Assembly: GCF_023336905.1 (NCBI RefSeq)
Contig: NZ_JAMBLS010000007.1
Span: 1 to 64,000, forward strand
DNA length: 64,000 bases
Direction of reading: 5' to 3'
Source of the DNA: Bacteroides sp. ET71
GTDB taxonomy: Bacteria; Bacteroidota; Bacteroidia; Bacteroidales; Bacteroidaceae
The translations under genes and the position numbers were made by a program. Of the stretch, positions 9,320-18,214 are shown piece by piece (positions within the stretch are counted from its first letter, which is position 1; each line of letters begins with the position of its first letter). Under the pieces are notes generated by a model. That model made no database searches. It was not told the DNA's origin and worked only from the letters and a program-made list of their open reading frames with translations.

Positions 9320-9350
9320 TTGGCAACTCTGTTTCCTTTGCGTATCTTTG
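9320..9350 (+). promoter_or_regulatory. Promoter of the S9 peptidase gene
   Basis: TTG (9320-9322), a 20-base spacer and TATCTTTG (9343-9350), ending 23 bases before the ATG at 9374. Confidence 0.75.
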
Positions 9351-9373
9351 CCCAGCAAAAAATATCAATCATC

Positions 9374-11593
9374 ATGAAACAGACCATTTCTACTCTTTTA
9401 TTTTTATGTCTTTGCTTGCCCATCCTGACGGTAGCCCAGACAAAGAGGCCTCTCACGCTGGAAGAAGTCGTAAACGGCACATTCCGTCCCGAAAATCTCT
9501 ACGGAATCACTCCCATCCCGGGCGAGGGCGAATATTATTCGCAAATGAATGACGAAGGGACGCAAATCATTAAATATTCTTTCCGGACAGGGGAACAAGT
9601 GGAAGTGCTGTTCGACGTGACCACGGTGCGCGAATGTCCTTTCAAGAATTTCGACAGTTACAGGTTCTCGCCGGATGGAAATACATTGCTCATTGCCACA
9701 GAAACCAAGCCCATTTACCGTCGTTCGTACACAGCCATCTACTATTTATACAGCCTCCGGCGCAACATGGAGGGGGAAATAGACAACAAAGTGGAACGTC
9801 TGTCGGACGGCGGGCCGCAGCAGGCTCCTGTTTTCTCACCGGACGGCACAATGGTAGCTTTCGTGCGCGACAACAATATTTTCTTGGTAAAACGCCTTTA
9901 TGGAAACAGCGAAAGCCAAGTGACGACAGACGGCAAGCGCAACGCTGTGTTGAACGGCATCCCCGACTGGGTATATGAAGAGGAATTTGCCTATAACCGT
10001 GCCTTGGAGTTCAGCGCCGACAGCAAAATGCTGGCTTATGTGCGCTGGGACGAGTCTGAAGTATCGTCTTTCTCCTTCCCGCTCTATGCCGGCGAAAAGC
10101 CACACGCGAAAGAATATGAGAAATACCCCGGTGCCTATGTGTACAAATATCCCAAAACCGGTGAAAGAAACTCGAAAGTAACAGTGCACACGTTTGACAT
10201 CAAAACAAAAGTGACGCGGCAAATGAGATTGCCTCTCGATGCCGATGGTTACATTCCCCGCATCCGCTTTACACAAGACCCCAATAAGCTGGCCATATTT
10301 ACGCTGAACCGTTATCAGAACCGATTCGACCTTTATCTGGGCGACCCACGAAGCACTGTCTGCAAACTGGCCTTGCGGGACGAAACAGATACTTACATCA
10401 AAGAAAGCACGTTCGACAATATTCGCTTCTACAAAGACCATTTCTCGTTCGTCAGCGAGCGCAGCGGTTTCAACCACTTGTATTGGTACGACATGAACGG
10501 AAATCTGAGCAAGCAAATCACCAAAGGGGAATTTGAAGTAAAAGACTTTTTAGGATACGACGAGAAGAACGGCACTTTCTATTATGCCAGCAACGAAGGC
10601 AGCCCTTTGCGTCAGGCTGTATGGAAAACAGACCGCAAAGGGAAAAAGACCAAGCTCTCTGCCGAAGAAGGCATCAATATGGCACTGTTCAGCACTGACT
10701 TCAAATATTTCCTGAACTGTTACACCAACCTGAATACGCCTTATGTCATCACCCTCAACGACAACACGGGCAAAACGCTTGCTACACTGGTAGACAACGC
10801 AGCACTGAAAAGCAAAATGGAGGAATATGACATGCCTCAGAAAGAGTTCTTCACGTTCCAGACCTCAGACGGCGTGACATTGAACGGCTGGATGATGAAA
10901 CCTGCGGACTTCGACGAAAACCAAAAATATCCTGTCATCATGTACCAATACAGCGGCCCCGGCTCGCAAGAGGTGCTCGATGACTTCAGCATCAGTTGGG
11001 AGACTTACATGGCTTCACAAGGATATCTCATCGTATGTGTAGACGGACGGGGTACCGGCGGACGCGGCGCTGCTTTCGAAAAATGCACATACATGAACCT
11101 GGGAGTCAAAGAAGCGCATGACCAGGTGGAAACGGCTGTCTACCTGGGTCTGCAGCCTTACGTAGACAAAGACCGCATCGGCATCTGGGGATGGAGCTTC
11201 GGAGGTTACATGACTCTGATGAGCATGAGCGAAGGAACTCCGGTATTCAAAGCGGGCGTGGCCGTGGCAGCCGTGACAGACTGGAACTATTACGACACCA
11301 TCTACGGCGAACGCTACATGCGCACTCCGCAAGAGAATGCCGACGGATATAAAGCCGCTTCTGCCTTTACGCGTGCAGACAAACTGCACGGCGACCTCTT
11401 GCTGGTGCACGGCACGGCCGACGACAACGTGCATTACCAGAACTGCGCCGAATATGCCGAACATCTGGTTCAATTGGGCAAGCAGTTCGACATGCAGATA
11501 TATACAAACCGCAACCACAGCATTTATGGCGGCAACACAAGAAAGCATCTGTACACCAAGTTGACGAATTTCTTCAACACGCACTTGAAATGA
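9374..11593 (+). CDS. S9 family peptidase, dipeptidyl peptidase IV-like
   Basis: This 739-residue exported prolyl peptidase starts at the ATG 9374, which gives a clean signal peptide (KQTISTLLFLCLCLPILTVAQ); upstream in-frame codons lie within the promoter. An N-terminal beta-propeller (DPPIV_N) covers about residues 90-470. A C-terminal alpha/beta hydrolase follows, with the nucleophile in GWSFGGYM, the acid in HGTADDNVH and the catalytic His in NRNHSIYGG. Length and layout fit S9B dipeptidyl peptidases, which remove X-Pro dipeptides from peptides in the periplasm. The lipA gene begins 4 bases before this gene ends, so the two are cotranscribed, although no functional link is evident. Confidence 0.92.
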   Translation: MKQTISTLLFLCLCLPILTVAQTKRPLTLEEVVNGTFRPENLYGITPIPGEGEYYSQMNDEGTQIIKYSFRTGEQVEVLFDVTTVRECPFKNFDSYRFSPDGNTLLIATETKPIYRRSYTAIYYLYSLRRNMEGEIDNKVERLSDGGPQQAPVFSPDGTMVAFVRDNNIFLVKRLYGNSESQVTTDGKRNAVLNGIPDWVYEEEFAYNRALEFSADSKMLAYVRWDESEVSSFSFPLYAGEKPHAKEYEKYPGAYVYKYPKTGERNSKVTVHTFDIKTKVTRQMRLPLDADGYIPRIRFTQDPNKLAIFTLNRYQNRFDLYLGDPRSTVCKLALRDETDTYIKESTFDNIRFYKDHFSFVSERSGFNHLYWYDMNGNLSKQITKGEFEVKDFLGYDEKNGTFYYASNEGSPLRQAVWKTDRKGKKTKLSAEEGINMALFSTDFKYFLNCYTNLNTPYVITLNDNTGKTLATLVDNAALKSKMEEYDMPQKEFFTFQTSDGVTLNGWMMKPADFDENQKYPVIMYQYSGPGSQEVLDDFSISWETYMASQGYLIVCVDGRGTGGRGAAFEKCTYMNLGVKEAHDQVETAVYLGLQPYVDKDRIGIWGWSFGGYMTLMSMSEGTPVFKAGVAVAAVTDWNYYDTIYGERYMRTPQENADGYKAASAFTRADKLHGDLLLVHGTADDNVHYQNCAEYAEHLVQLGKQFDMQIYTNRNHSIYGGNTRKHLYTKLTNFFNTHLK

Positions 11594-12453
11594 CGGATAG
11601 GGTACGCAAACCTGAATGGCTCAAGATAAGCATTGCAGCCAACGAAAGATATAGTGAAACAAAACGTATAGTGGAATCCCATTGCCTGCACACGATATGC
11701 AGCAGTGGCCGTTGCCCCAACATGGGAGAATGTTGGGGCCGCGGTACGGCCACCTTCATGATAGGTGGAGACATCTGTACACGCTGTTGTAAGTTCTGCA
11801 ATACCCGTACCGGAAAGCCCTTGCCGCTGGATGAAGGAGAGCCGGCACATGTAGCCCAATCTGTTGCCCTCATGAAACTGTCGCATGCGGTCATTACCTC
11901 GGTAGACCGTGATGACCTGCCGGATTTGGGAGCCGCACACTGGGCACGCACCATCGCAGCCATTAGAGAACAGAACCCGGATACCACCATCGAAGTGCTC
12001 ATTCCGGACTTTCAAGGCCGTAAGGAGCTGGTACAAATGGTTATCGACGCACAACCGGACATCATGTCGCACAACATGGAGACTGTGCGCCGCATCAGCC
12101 CTGTCGTGCGTAGTGCCGCCCGCTATGAAACGAGTCTGAGGGTTTTGCAACAAATAGCCGAAAGCGGCATCTGCTGCAAATCGGGTATTATGGTAGGGCT
12201 GGGGGAAACGCCTCAGGAAGTGGAAGAGTTGATAGATGATGTGAGAAACGCAGGATGCCGTATTCTTACCATCGGACAATACCTGCAACCTTCGCACAAG
12301 CACTATCCGGTGGCAGAATACGTCACCCCTGCCCAATTTGCCATCTATAAGGAAATGGGACTGCAAAAAGGATTCGACCAAGTGGAAAGCGGCCCATTGG
12401 TACGTTCATCTTATCATGCAGACAAAAGCAAGATGTTGGCCCAAAAACCGTGA
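11590..12453 (+). CDS. lipA: Lipoyl synthase
   Basis: This 287-residue radical SAM enzyme inserts two sulfur atoms into octanoyl groups on lipoate-dependent enzymes. The auxiliary-cluster motif is visible in CSSGRCPNMGEC and the radical SAM motif in CTRCCKFC. The sequence RSSYHADK near the C terminus is the usual LipA signature. The ATG overlaps the stop of the peptidase gene by four bases. Confidence 0.96.
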   Translation: MTDRVRKPEWLKISIAANERYSETKRIVESHCLHTICSSGRCPNMGECWGRGTATFMIGGDICTRCCKFCNTRTGKPLPLDEGEPAHVAQSVALMKLSHAVITSVDRDDLPDLGAAHWARTIAAIREQNPDTTIEVLIPDFQGRKELVQMVIDAQPDIMSHNMETVRRISPVVRSAARYETSLRVLQQIAESGICCKSGIMVGLGETPQEVEELIDDVRNAGCRILTIGQYLQPSHKHYPVAEYVTPAQFAIYKEMGLQKGFDQVESGPLVRSSYHADKSKMLAQKP

Positions 12454-12504
12454 ACATTTCCTGCCGAATGTATGTTAAGACGGAAAGGTCTAAACAATGC
12501 AGAG

Positions 12505-13584
12505 ATGAATCACACACAAGTCTTGTCGCCTAAATTCAACCTGTCATTGGGATTCCTGCCCGGAATAGTTGCCATGATTGCCGGTTTCTTTATAAAACCT
12601 GACATAGCTTTATACGCCGGGGCAGGATTAGGGCTGTTACTGTGCCTGTTCAGCCATCATCAGATGCTTCCGCTTTTATTGTACGGGACAACAGGCACGT
12701 TACTGCTTGCCATGTGGCTCCCGTTCTTTCAATCCAGCGATAAACTCCCGTTGCTTATAGAAGGCGCCATCGCCTGCCCTTCTCTGCTGCTGCTGTTATT
12801 CGGAGAAAAATGGGCAAACCACTTGTCCCATCCTTCAAATGAACGACGGCGCAAGTTCATTCAGAGCATCGAAGCTGCCATTGTATCGGCACGTATTCTG
12901 ATGGTTCTTGTCTTTTTGCACTTGATTCTTCTGTTAGCTGCGCATTTTTTTGTTTCCGACATCCCCCGATTTCACACGTTTCTTTTCGAGACAATACCTC
13001 TGGGCATATTCATTACCACCATACTGCTCAACCAAATAGGTCTATACTATTTCAACAAACGGTTAAGAAGAGTTTCTTTTGTCCCTGTGGTGAATACATT
13101 GGGCCATGTCATTGGCAAAAAGCCGTTGTTAGCAACCATCCTCCGTTCGGATAAGAAAGCAATCTTTCCGGTAGTGCGTATTGCCATAACTGCTTATAAT
13201 ATGCTCTATTTATTACCTCGTCCTCAAACCTGCTTTTGTGAAAAAGGGAAAAACGATTTGCCCCTGGAAGGATATCCGGTTTATGGAGAAAATATCGAAC
13301 AGGCAGCCAAAAGAATAGCAAGAGAACTGATGCCGAAAATTTCTTTGCGCAACCTCCGCTTTCACTTCCGATATTACTACCGCGACCATACAGCCAACCG
13401 GCTGGTTTATCTGTTCTCACTCGAATTGGACAACAGTATCCTCCCCCCCAAAGAGGGCAAGCTATGGACACTCCAACAGATAAAGCAAGACTTGGGGAAA
13501 CAATACTTCAGCAAATTCCTGGAGTATGAATACGAACCTTTACGGGAGATTATTTGTACAAGAGAAAAATACAAGGAATCTTAG
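12505..13584 (+). CDS. Membrane protein with degenerate Nudix-like C-terminal domain
   Basis: A 359-residue protein; I prefer the ATG at 12505 to an earlier one at 12472. About six hydrophobic segments lie in the first 190 residues (for example GFLPGIVAMIAGFF, PLLLYGTTGTLLLAMW and ILMVLVFLHLILLLA). The C-terminal part reads like a Nudix fold that has lost the full box: GENIEQAAKRIARELMP followed by strand-rich sequence. Its function is unknown. Its 3' end overlaps the convergent RsmI-like gene by 35 bases, leaving no room for a terminator between them. Confidence 0.7.
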   Translation: MNHTQVLSPKFNLSLGFLPGIVAMIAGFFIKPDIALYAGAGLGLLLCLFSHHQMLPLLLYGTTGTLLLAMWLPFFQSSDKLPLLIEGAIACPSLLLLLFGEKWANHLSHPSNERRRKFIQSIEAAIVSARILMVLVFLHLILLLAAHFFVSDIPRFHTFLFETIPLGIFITTILLNQIGLYYFNKRLRRVSFVPVVNTLGHVIGKKPLLATILRSDKKAIFPVVRIAITAYNMLYLLPRPQTCFCEKGKNDLPLEGYPVYGENIEQAAKRIARELMPKISLRNLRFHFRYYYRDHTANRLVYLFSLELDNSILPPKEGKLWTLQQIKQDLGKQYFSKFLEYEYEPLREIICTREKYKES

Positions 13585-14254
13585 TCAAATCAGGCAGATT
13601 TCCTTGCCAGTTTTTGACTGTCTTTGTCCGAATGAATTGCCCTTCGCACGTGATATTGGCAGCAATACAGAGTTTAGTCTGAGGACGGCAATTGTGCAAA
13701 ATGTCTTCCAACATTTTATTATTCCGATAAGGAGTCTCGATAAATAATTGGGTCTGATGCTCTGCGTAAACGCGCTGTTCCAATTGCTTGAGCTTTTTAG
13801 CCCGTTCCCCGGGTTCGATGGGAAGATAACCGTTGAAAGCAAAACTTTGCCCATTGAATCCAGAAGCCATTACGGATAAGATGATGGATGAAGGCCCCAC
13901 CAAAGGCACTACCTTTAAGTTCTTCTGTTGGGCAATGGCCACTACATCTGCGCCCGGATCAGCTACAGCCGGGCAACCGGCCTCGGAGATTACACCCATC
14001 GGATGACCTTCCAACAACGGTTGCAGATAGCCGGAAATATCGTTCGGAGAGGTATGTTTGTTCAGAGGATAGAAAGTCATGGAATCTATGTCTGCTTCAC
14101 GATCAACTTTCTTGAGGAAACGACGAGCTGAGCGTACATCTTCCACTATGAAATGACGTATATCTTTTATCACTTCTTTATTATAGGCAGGCAATACAGA
14201 ATCAACAGGCGTATCGCCTAAAGTTACCGGCAACAGATAAAGTGCAGATTCCAT
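13550..14254 (-). CDS. RsmI-like SAM-dependent methyltransferase (tetrapyrrole methylase fold)
   Basis: A 234-residue protein with the tetrapyrrole-methylase fold used by RsmI (16S rRNA 2'-O-methylation of C1402). Diagnostic blocks are VISEAGCPAVADPG, VPLVGPSSIILSVMASGF and FIETPYRNNKML. It is shorter than classical RsmI (about 280 residues) and differs at the N terminus, as does the second RsmI-like paralogue common in Bacteroidota, so the exact substrate is uncertain. The 3' end overlaps the convergent membrane-protein gene by 35 bases. Confidence 0.8.
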   Translation of the reverse strand: MESALYLLPVTLGDTPVDSVLPAYNKEVIKDIRHFIVEDVRSARRFLKKVDREADIDSMTFYPLNKHTSPNDISGYLQPLLEGHPMGVISEAGCPAVADPGADVVAIAQQKNLKVVPLVGPSSIILSVMASGFNGQSFAFNGYLPIEPGERAKKLKQLEQRVYAEHQTQLFIETPYRNNKMLEDILHNCRPQTKLCIAANITCEGQFIRTKTVKNWQGNLPDLTKIPCIFLLYK

Positions 14255-14278
14255 GGGTCATAAAAATAAATGTCAAAG

Positions 14279-14336
14279 GGCCAATGATTAATGGGTGAGC
14301 ACTGATTTTCCAGCCTTCTTCCATTCATCATTGGCC
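14279..14336. repeat. Imperfect inverted repeat between rsmI-like gene and fabI
   Basis: GGCCAATGATTAATGG and CCATTCATCATTGGCC form a 16-bp stem with one mismatch around a 26-base loop. There is no T-tract, so it is not a standard terminator. Confidence 0.55.
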
Positions 14337-14345
14337 ACTGCAAAG

Positions 14346-15203
14346 TTATCCGTAGATTACATTTCCGTTTTCGTCCATATAGTCATCCAATCCCTTCTGA
14401 TAGGTATTCATGGCACGAAGGCTCATGCCCATGCTGGAGAATCCTCCGTCATGATACAAATTTTGCATGGTAACCTTCCGGGTCAGGTCGGAAAACATCA
14501 CGATGCAATAGTCGGCACATTCGTCAGCGGAAGCATTGCCCAGAGGAGACATGCGGCTGGCGAAGTCGAAGAGTTTGTCCATGTCTTTCACGCCCGAACC
14601 GGCAGTGGTCATGGTAGGCGATTGGGAAATGGTGTTGACACGCACGTGGTGTTCGCGGCCATAGATGTATCCGAAGCTACGGGCGATGGACTCCAACAGA
14701 GCCTTGGCGTCGGCCATGTCGTTATAGCCGAAGAAAGTACGCTGGGCTGCTACATAGCTCAAAGCCAGGATAGAACCATATTCGGCAATAGCATTCAGCT
14801 TTTTAGCCGTCTGTATCATCTTGTGGAAAGAGAGAGCCGAAATGTCCAGGGTCTTTCCCAACATATCATAATCCAAATCATCGTAGGTACGTTTCTTGCG
14901 CACATTGGGCGACATTCCGATAGAGTGCAGCACGAAGTCAATCTGTCCGCCCAACACCTCCATAGAACGGCGAAAAACGTTCTCCAAATCAGGTACACTG
15001 GTAGCATCAGCAGGAATCACTTCGCAATGAAGCTTTTCTGCCAGGTCGGACACTTGCCCCATGCGCACGGCCACGGGCGTATTGGACAAGGTTATCGTCG
15101 CGCCTTCTTCAACGGCCTTCTCGGCCACCTTCCAGGCAATGGACTGTTCGTTCAAAGCACCGAAAATGATGCCCCTTTTTCCTTTCAACAAATTGTAACT
15201 CAT
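14346..15203 (-). CDS. fabI: Enoyl-ACP reductase (NADH)
   Basis: This 285-residue short-chain dehydrogenase-fold enzyme catalyses the last step of each fatty-acid elongation cycle. The FabI features are the N-terminal cofactor motif FGALNEQSIAW, SVAR-like variation typical of FabI, and the catalytic Y-x-x-M-x-x-x-K arrangement in YNDMADAK. It ends with a short Bacteroidota-type tail. A TATCTTTG -7 box on the minus strand (15230-15237) precedes it by about 26 bases. Confidence 0.94.
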   Translation of the reverse strand: MSYNLLKGKRGIIFGALNEQSIAWKVAEKAVEEGATITLSNTPVAVRMGQVSDLAEKLHCEVIPADATSVPDLENVFRRSMEVLGGQIDFVLHSIGMSPNVRKKRTYDDLDYDMLGKTLDISALSFHKMIQTAKKLNAIAEYGSILALSYVAAQRTFFGYNDMADAKALLESIARSFGYIYGREHHVRVNTISQSPTMTTAGSGVKDMDKLFDFASRMSPLGNASADECADYCIVMFSDLTRKVTMQNLYHDGGFSSMGMSLRAMNTYQKGLDDYMDENGNVIYG

Positions 15204-15400
15204 AGTCGTATTAACTTAAATTGAGGCTGCAAAGATAGGAAGAATCTGCATAAGTCGTATCTTTGTGCCTCAAAAAAGCCATCTTCCACCGAGGAAAAAG
15301 CGGGCGAACAAAAGCAAAAGTTGATAGGCCTCCTGCCTCGCATTGAAGTATTTTCCCCGGATTGACAGATTGATTTTTTTCTTTAAAGAAGTAGAAAGAT

Positions 15401-16048
15401 ATGAAGAAACTTGTCATTTTTGACCTGGACGGTACGCTGTTGAACACCATCGCCGACCTGGCACAAAGCACCAATCATGCCCTCCGGACATTGGGCTATC
15501 CCACACACGAACTTTCAGAATATCCCTTCATGGTGGGAAACGGTATCAATAAGCTTTTCGAACGGGCATTGCCCGAAGGCGAAAAGACGCCGGAAAATGT
15601 ACTGCGCATGCGCGCCGAGTTCATACCGTATTATAATATACATAATGCCGACATGAGCCAGCCTTATCCCGGCATACAGGCTTTGCTGAACCGCTTGCAA
15701 GCGCTCGGCATACAGTTGGCAGTGGCTTCCAACAAATACCAGGAAGCCACAACAAAACTCATCAGGCACTATTTCCCCAACATCCATTTTGCCGCTGTCT
15801 TGGGGCAACGAGAAGGCCTTCCCGTCAAGCCGGATCCATGCATCGTGCATGATATCTTACGGATAACGGCCGTCTCGCCCGCAGATGTGCTCTATGTAGG
15901 CGATTCAGGCGTAGACATGCTGACGGCCCGCAATGCTGGTGTAGAAGCCTGTGGAGTGACTTGGGGATTTCGTCCACGAACAGAACTGGAAGAATATACT
16001 CCCGCACACATCGTGGACAAAGCAGAAGATTTAGAAAAACTCTGCTAA
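15401..16048 (+). CDS. HAD-family phosphatase (phosphoglycolate phosphatase-like)
   Basis: A 215-residue haloacid dehalogenase-like hydrolase. The motif I aspartates lie in FDLDGTLLNT, motif II in VASNKYQ, the lysine in PVKPDP, and motif III in YVGDSGVDM. A helical cap occupies residues about 15-80. Gph-like enzymes clear 2-phosphoglycolate, but Bacteroidota HAD proteins of this type have varied substrates, so I leave the symbol open. It stands alone before the ilv operon; a TATCTTTG box at 15258-15265 may be its promoter, which would give a long 5' leader. Confidence 0.85.
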   Translation: MKKLVIFDLDGTLLNTIADLAQSTNHALRTLGYPTHELSEYPFMVGNGINKLFERALPEGEKTPENVLRMRAEFIPYYNIHNADMSQPYPGIQALLNRLQALGIQLAVASNKYQEATTKLIRHYFPNIHFAAVLGQREGLPVKPDPCIVHDILRITAVSPADVLYVGDSGVDMLTARNAGVEACGVTWGFRPRTELEEYTPAHIVDKAEDLEKLC

Positions 16049-16133
16049 ATGACGTCCATCTAATAAAATCATGCATTATCCGCCTGTTCTTCTTACGGAT
16101 AATCACTTTTTTATCACTTTTCTCTTCAAATTG

Positions 16134-16164
16134 TTTGTATATTATAAAAAACGCCTTACCTTTG
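16134..16164 (+). promoter_or_regulatory. Promoter of the ilv operon
   Basis: TTTG (16134-16137), exactly 19 bases, and TACCTTTG (16157-16164). Transcription should start near 16170, just before the leader peptide. Confidence 0.85.
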
Positions 16165-16194
16165 CACCAACATTAAGTAGAAATAACAACCGAT

Positions 16195-16272
16195 ATGATA
16201 AACCTACATACATCCAACCTATTGGCAGTCCTGCACATTATTCGCGTCGTGGTCATAGCATCAAGAGCGTGA
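16195..16272 (+). CDS. ilv leader peptide (attenuator)
   Basis: A 25-codon open frame starts 31 bases after the -7 box and reads MINLHTSNLLAVLHI then IRVVVIASRA. It has four Leu, four Ile and four Val codons, 12 of 25, including the run IIRVVVI at residues 15-21. Such density of the three end products of the downstream pathway is the hallmark of an attenuation leader peptide. Its stop codon (16270-16272) lies inside the 5' arm of the antiterminator, so the position of the translating ribosome decides the fold. The gene is too short for standard gene finders. Confidence 0.88.
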   Translation: MINLHTSNLLAVLHIIRVVVIASRA

Positions 16273-16344
16273 GAAAGGACGTGTATGTATATTTACATAT
16301 AGAAAAAATAAAGCCTTTCTCACTACCGTGGGAAAGGCTTTTTT
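16269..16344 (+). promoter_or_regulatory. ilv transcription attenuator (antiterminator / terminator)
   Basis: GTGAGAAAGG (16269-16278) is the perfect complement of CCTTTCTCAC (16314-16323) and can form an antiterminator. The competing terminator pairs 16311-16323 with 16328-16340 (13 pairs with one T-G wobble, 4-base loop TACC), followed by T6 to 16344. A small separate hairpin (16284-16289 with 16294-16299) sits in between. A ribosome stalled at the Ile/Val codons leaves 16269-16278 free to pair and prevents termination. A ribosome that reaches the stop codon covers it and allows termination. The structural ilvD gene starts 20 bases after the T-tract. Confidence 0.88.
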
Positions 16345-16364
16345 AATGAAAGGAACAAAAGAGA

Positions 16365-18164
16365 ATGAAACAGCAATTACGTAGTTCATCCAGTACACAG
16401 GGACGTCGCATGGCAGGAGCACGCGCTCTTTGGACAGCCAACGGCATGAAAAAAGAACAGATGGGTAAACCTATCATTGCCATAGTCAACTCATTTACTC
16501 AATTCGTCCCCGGACATGTGCACTTGCACGATATCGGACAATACATTAAAAAAGAAATTGAAAAACTGGGGTGTTTTGCAGCTGAATTCAACACGATAGC
16601 CATAGACGACGGCATCGCTATGGGGCATGACGGCATGCTTTATTCTTTGCCTTCACGAGACCTTATTGCAGATAGCGTAGAATATATGGTAAATGCCCAT
16701 AAGGCAGATGCCATGATATGTATCAGTAATTGCGACAAGATTACACCTGGAATGTTGATGGCCGCCATGCGCCTCAACATACCCACCGTATTCGTATCTG
16801 GCGGACCGATGGAAGCCGGCGAATGGAACGGACGGCATCTGGATCTGATAGATGCCATGATACAGTCGGCCGACAACAACGTGAGCGATGCAGATGTAGC
16901 TCAAATAGAACGACATGCCTGCCCTACATGCGGTTGTTGTTCGGGCATGTTTACAGCCAACTCGATGAACTGCCTGAATGAAGCCATCGGATTGGCTCTG
17001 CCGGGGAATGGCACCATTGTAGCTACGCATAAGAATCGCAAAAAGCTATTCAAGGACGCAGCAAGGCTCATTGTGGAAAATGCACGAAAGTATTACGAAG
17101 AAGGTGATGAAAGTATTCTTCCACGAAGCATTGCAACCCGACAAGCTTTCTTGAACGCCATGACATTGGATATTGCTATGGGAGGGTCAACAAACACCGT
17201 GTTGCACCTGTTGGCCATTGCTCATGAAGCGGAAGTAGATTTCTGCATGGATGACATTGATGCCTTGTCACGCCGCACCCCCTGCCTCTGTAAAGTAGCC
17301 CCCAATACACAAAAGTATCATATACAAGACGTGAATCGGGCAGGCGGCATCGTAGCAATCATGAGTGAACTAGCCAAAGGAGGACTGGTGGACACGAATG
17401 TGAAACGTGTGGATGGAATGACTTTAGGTGAAGAAATAGAAAAATATGACATCACCGGTTCAAACGTAAGTTCAAAAGCCCTAAAAAAATATGCTTCTGC
17501 TCCTGGCGGAAAGTTCAACCTGGAATTAGGTTCGCAAGAGACTTATTATAAAGAATTGGATACGGACCGTGCCAACGGTTGCATCCGCGATCTGGCACAT
17601 GCTTATAGCAAAGACGGAGGATTGGCAGTACTAAAGGGAAACATCGCTCAAGACGGTTGTGTAGTGAAGACAGCCGGCGTAGACGAAAGCATTTTACATT
17701 TTACTGGCCCTGCCCGTGTTTACGATTCACAAGAAGCCGCTTGTCAAGGGATTTTAGAAGGAGAAGTGCAAAGCGGAGATGTAGTTGTCATCATTTACGA
17801 AGGTCCGAAAGGAGGCCCTGGCATGCAAGAGATGCTCTATCCTACTTCTTATCTTAAATCACGCCACTTAGGCAAAGAATGTGCACTCATCACAGACGGA
17901 CGTTTCAGTGGAGGTACATCAGGATTAAGCATCGGACATATTTCACCGGAAGCAGCCGCAGGCGGTAATGTCGGCAAAATTCAGGATGGTGACATTATCG
18001 AAATAGACATCCCTCGCCGGAGTATCAACGTAAAGTTGTCAGACAAAGAGCTAAAAGAACGTCCGATGAGAACAATCACCAGACAAAGGAGTGTGTCGAA
18101 AGCACTTCAAGCGTATGCAGCTATGGTCAGCTCTGCCGATAAAGGTGGAGTAAGAATTATATAA
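16365..18164 (+). CDS. ilvD: Dihydroxy-acid dehydratase
   Basis: This 599-residue iron-sulfur enzyme dehydrates dihydroxy-isovalerate and dihydroxy-methylvalerate to the keto acids of valine/leucine and isoleucine. Cluster-binding and active-site signatures are [27 protein letters not shown] and [10 protein letters not shown]. The length is normal for the family. It is the first structural gene of the operon, directly behind the attenuator, and is followed after 50 bases by ilvB. Confidence 0.97.
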   Translation: MKQQLRSSSSTQGRRMAGARALWTANGMKKEQMGKPIIAIVNSFTQFVPGHVHLHDIGQYIKKEIEKLGCFAAEFNTIAIDDGIAMGHDGMLYSLPSRDLIADSVEYMVNAHKADAMICISNCDKITPGMLMAAMRLNIPTVFVSGGPMEAGEWNGRHLDLIDAMIQSADNNVSDADVAQIERHACPTCGCCSGMFTANSMNCLNEAIGLALPGNGTIVATHKNRKKLFKDAARLIVENARKYYEEGDESILPRSIATRQAFLNAMTLDIAMGGSTNTVLHLLAIAHEAEVDFCMDDIDALSRRTPCLCKVAPNTQKYHIQDVNRAGGIVAIMSELAKGGLVDTNVKRVDGMTLGEEIEKYDITGSNVSSKALKKYASAPGGKFNLELGSQETYYKELDTDRANGCIRDLAHAYSKDGGLAVLKGNIAQDGCVVKTAGVDESILHFTGPARVYDSQEAACQGILEGEVQSGDVVVIIYEGPKGGPGMQEMLYPTSYLKSRHLGKECALITDGRFSGGTSGLSIGHISPEAAAGGNVGKIQDGDIIEIDIPRRSINVKLSDKELKERPMRTITRQRSVSKALQAYAAMVSSADKGGVRII

Positions 18165-18214
18165 GAAATCAATCATCTTCCATTTGCCAGACAAACAATA
18201 TTTTCTATGCAATC

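Larger units (their letters stand above)
8978..9373. other. Intergenic region with 11-bp iterons and promoter
   Basis: No gene is supported here. The region contains the 11-bp tandem repeat at 9102-9145, a related stretch of two AAACGAA-type 11-mers at 9153-9174, and the promoter of the peptidase gene near 9320-9350. Confidence 0.7.

Noticed and set aside
14295-15224. A 309-codon plus-strand frame opposite fabI
   Set aside because: It is a shadow of fabI, which has the full catalytic set on the minus strand.
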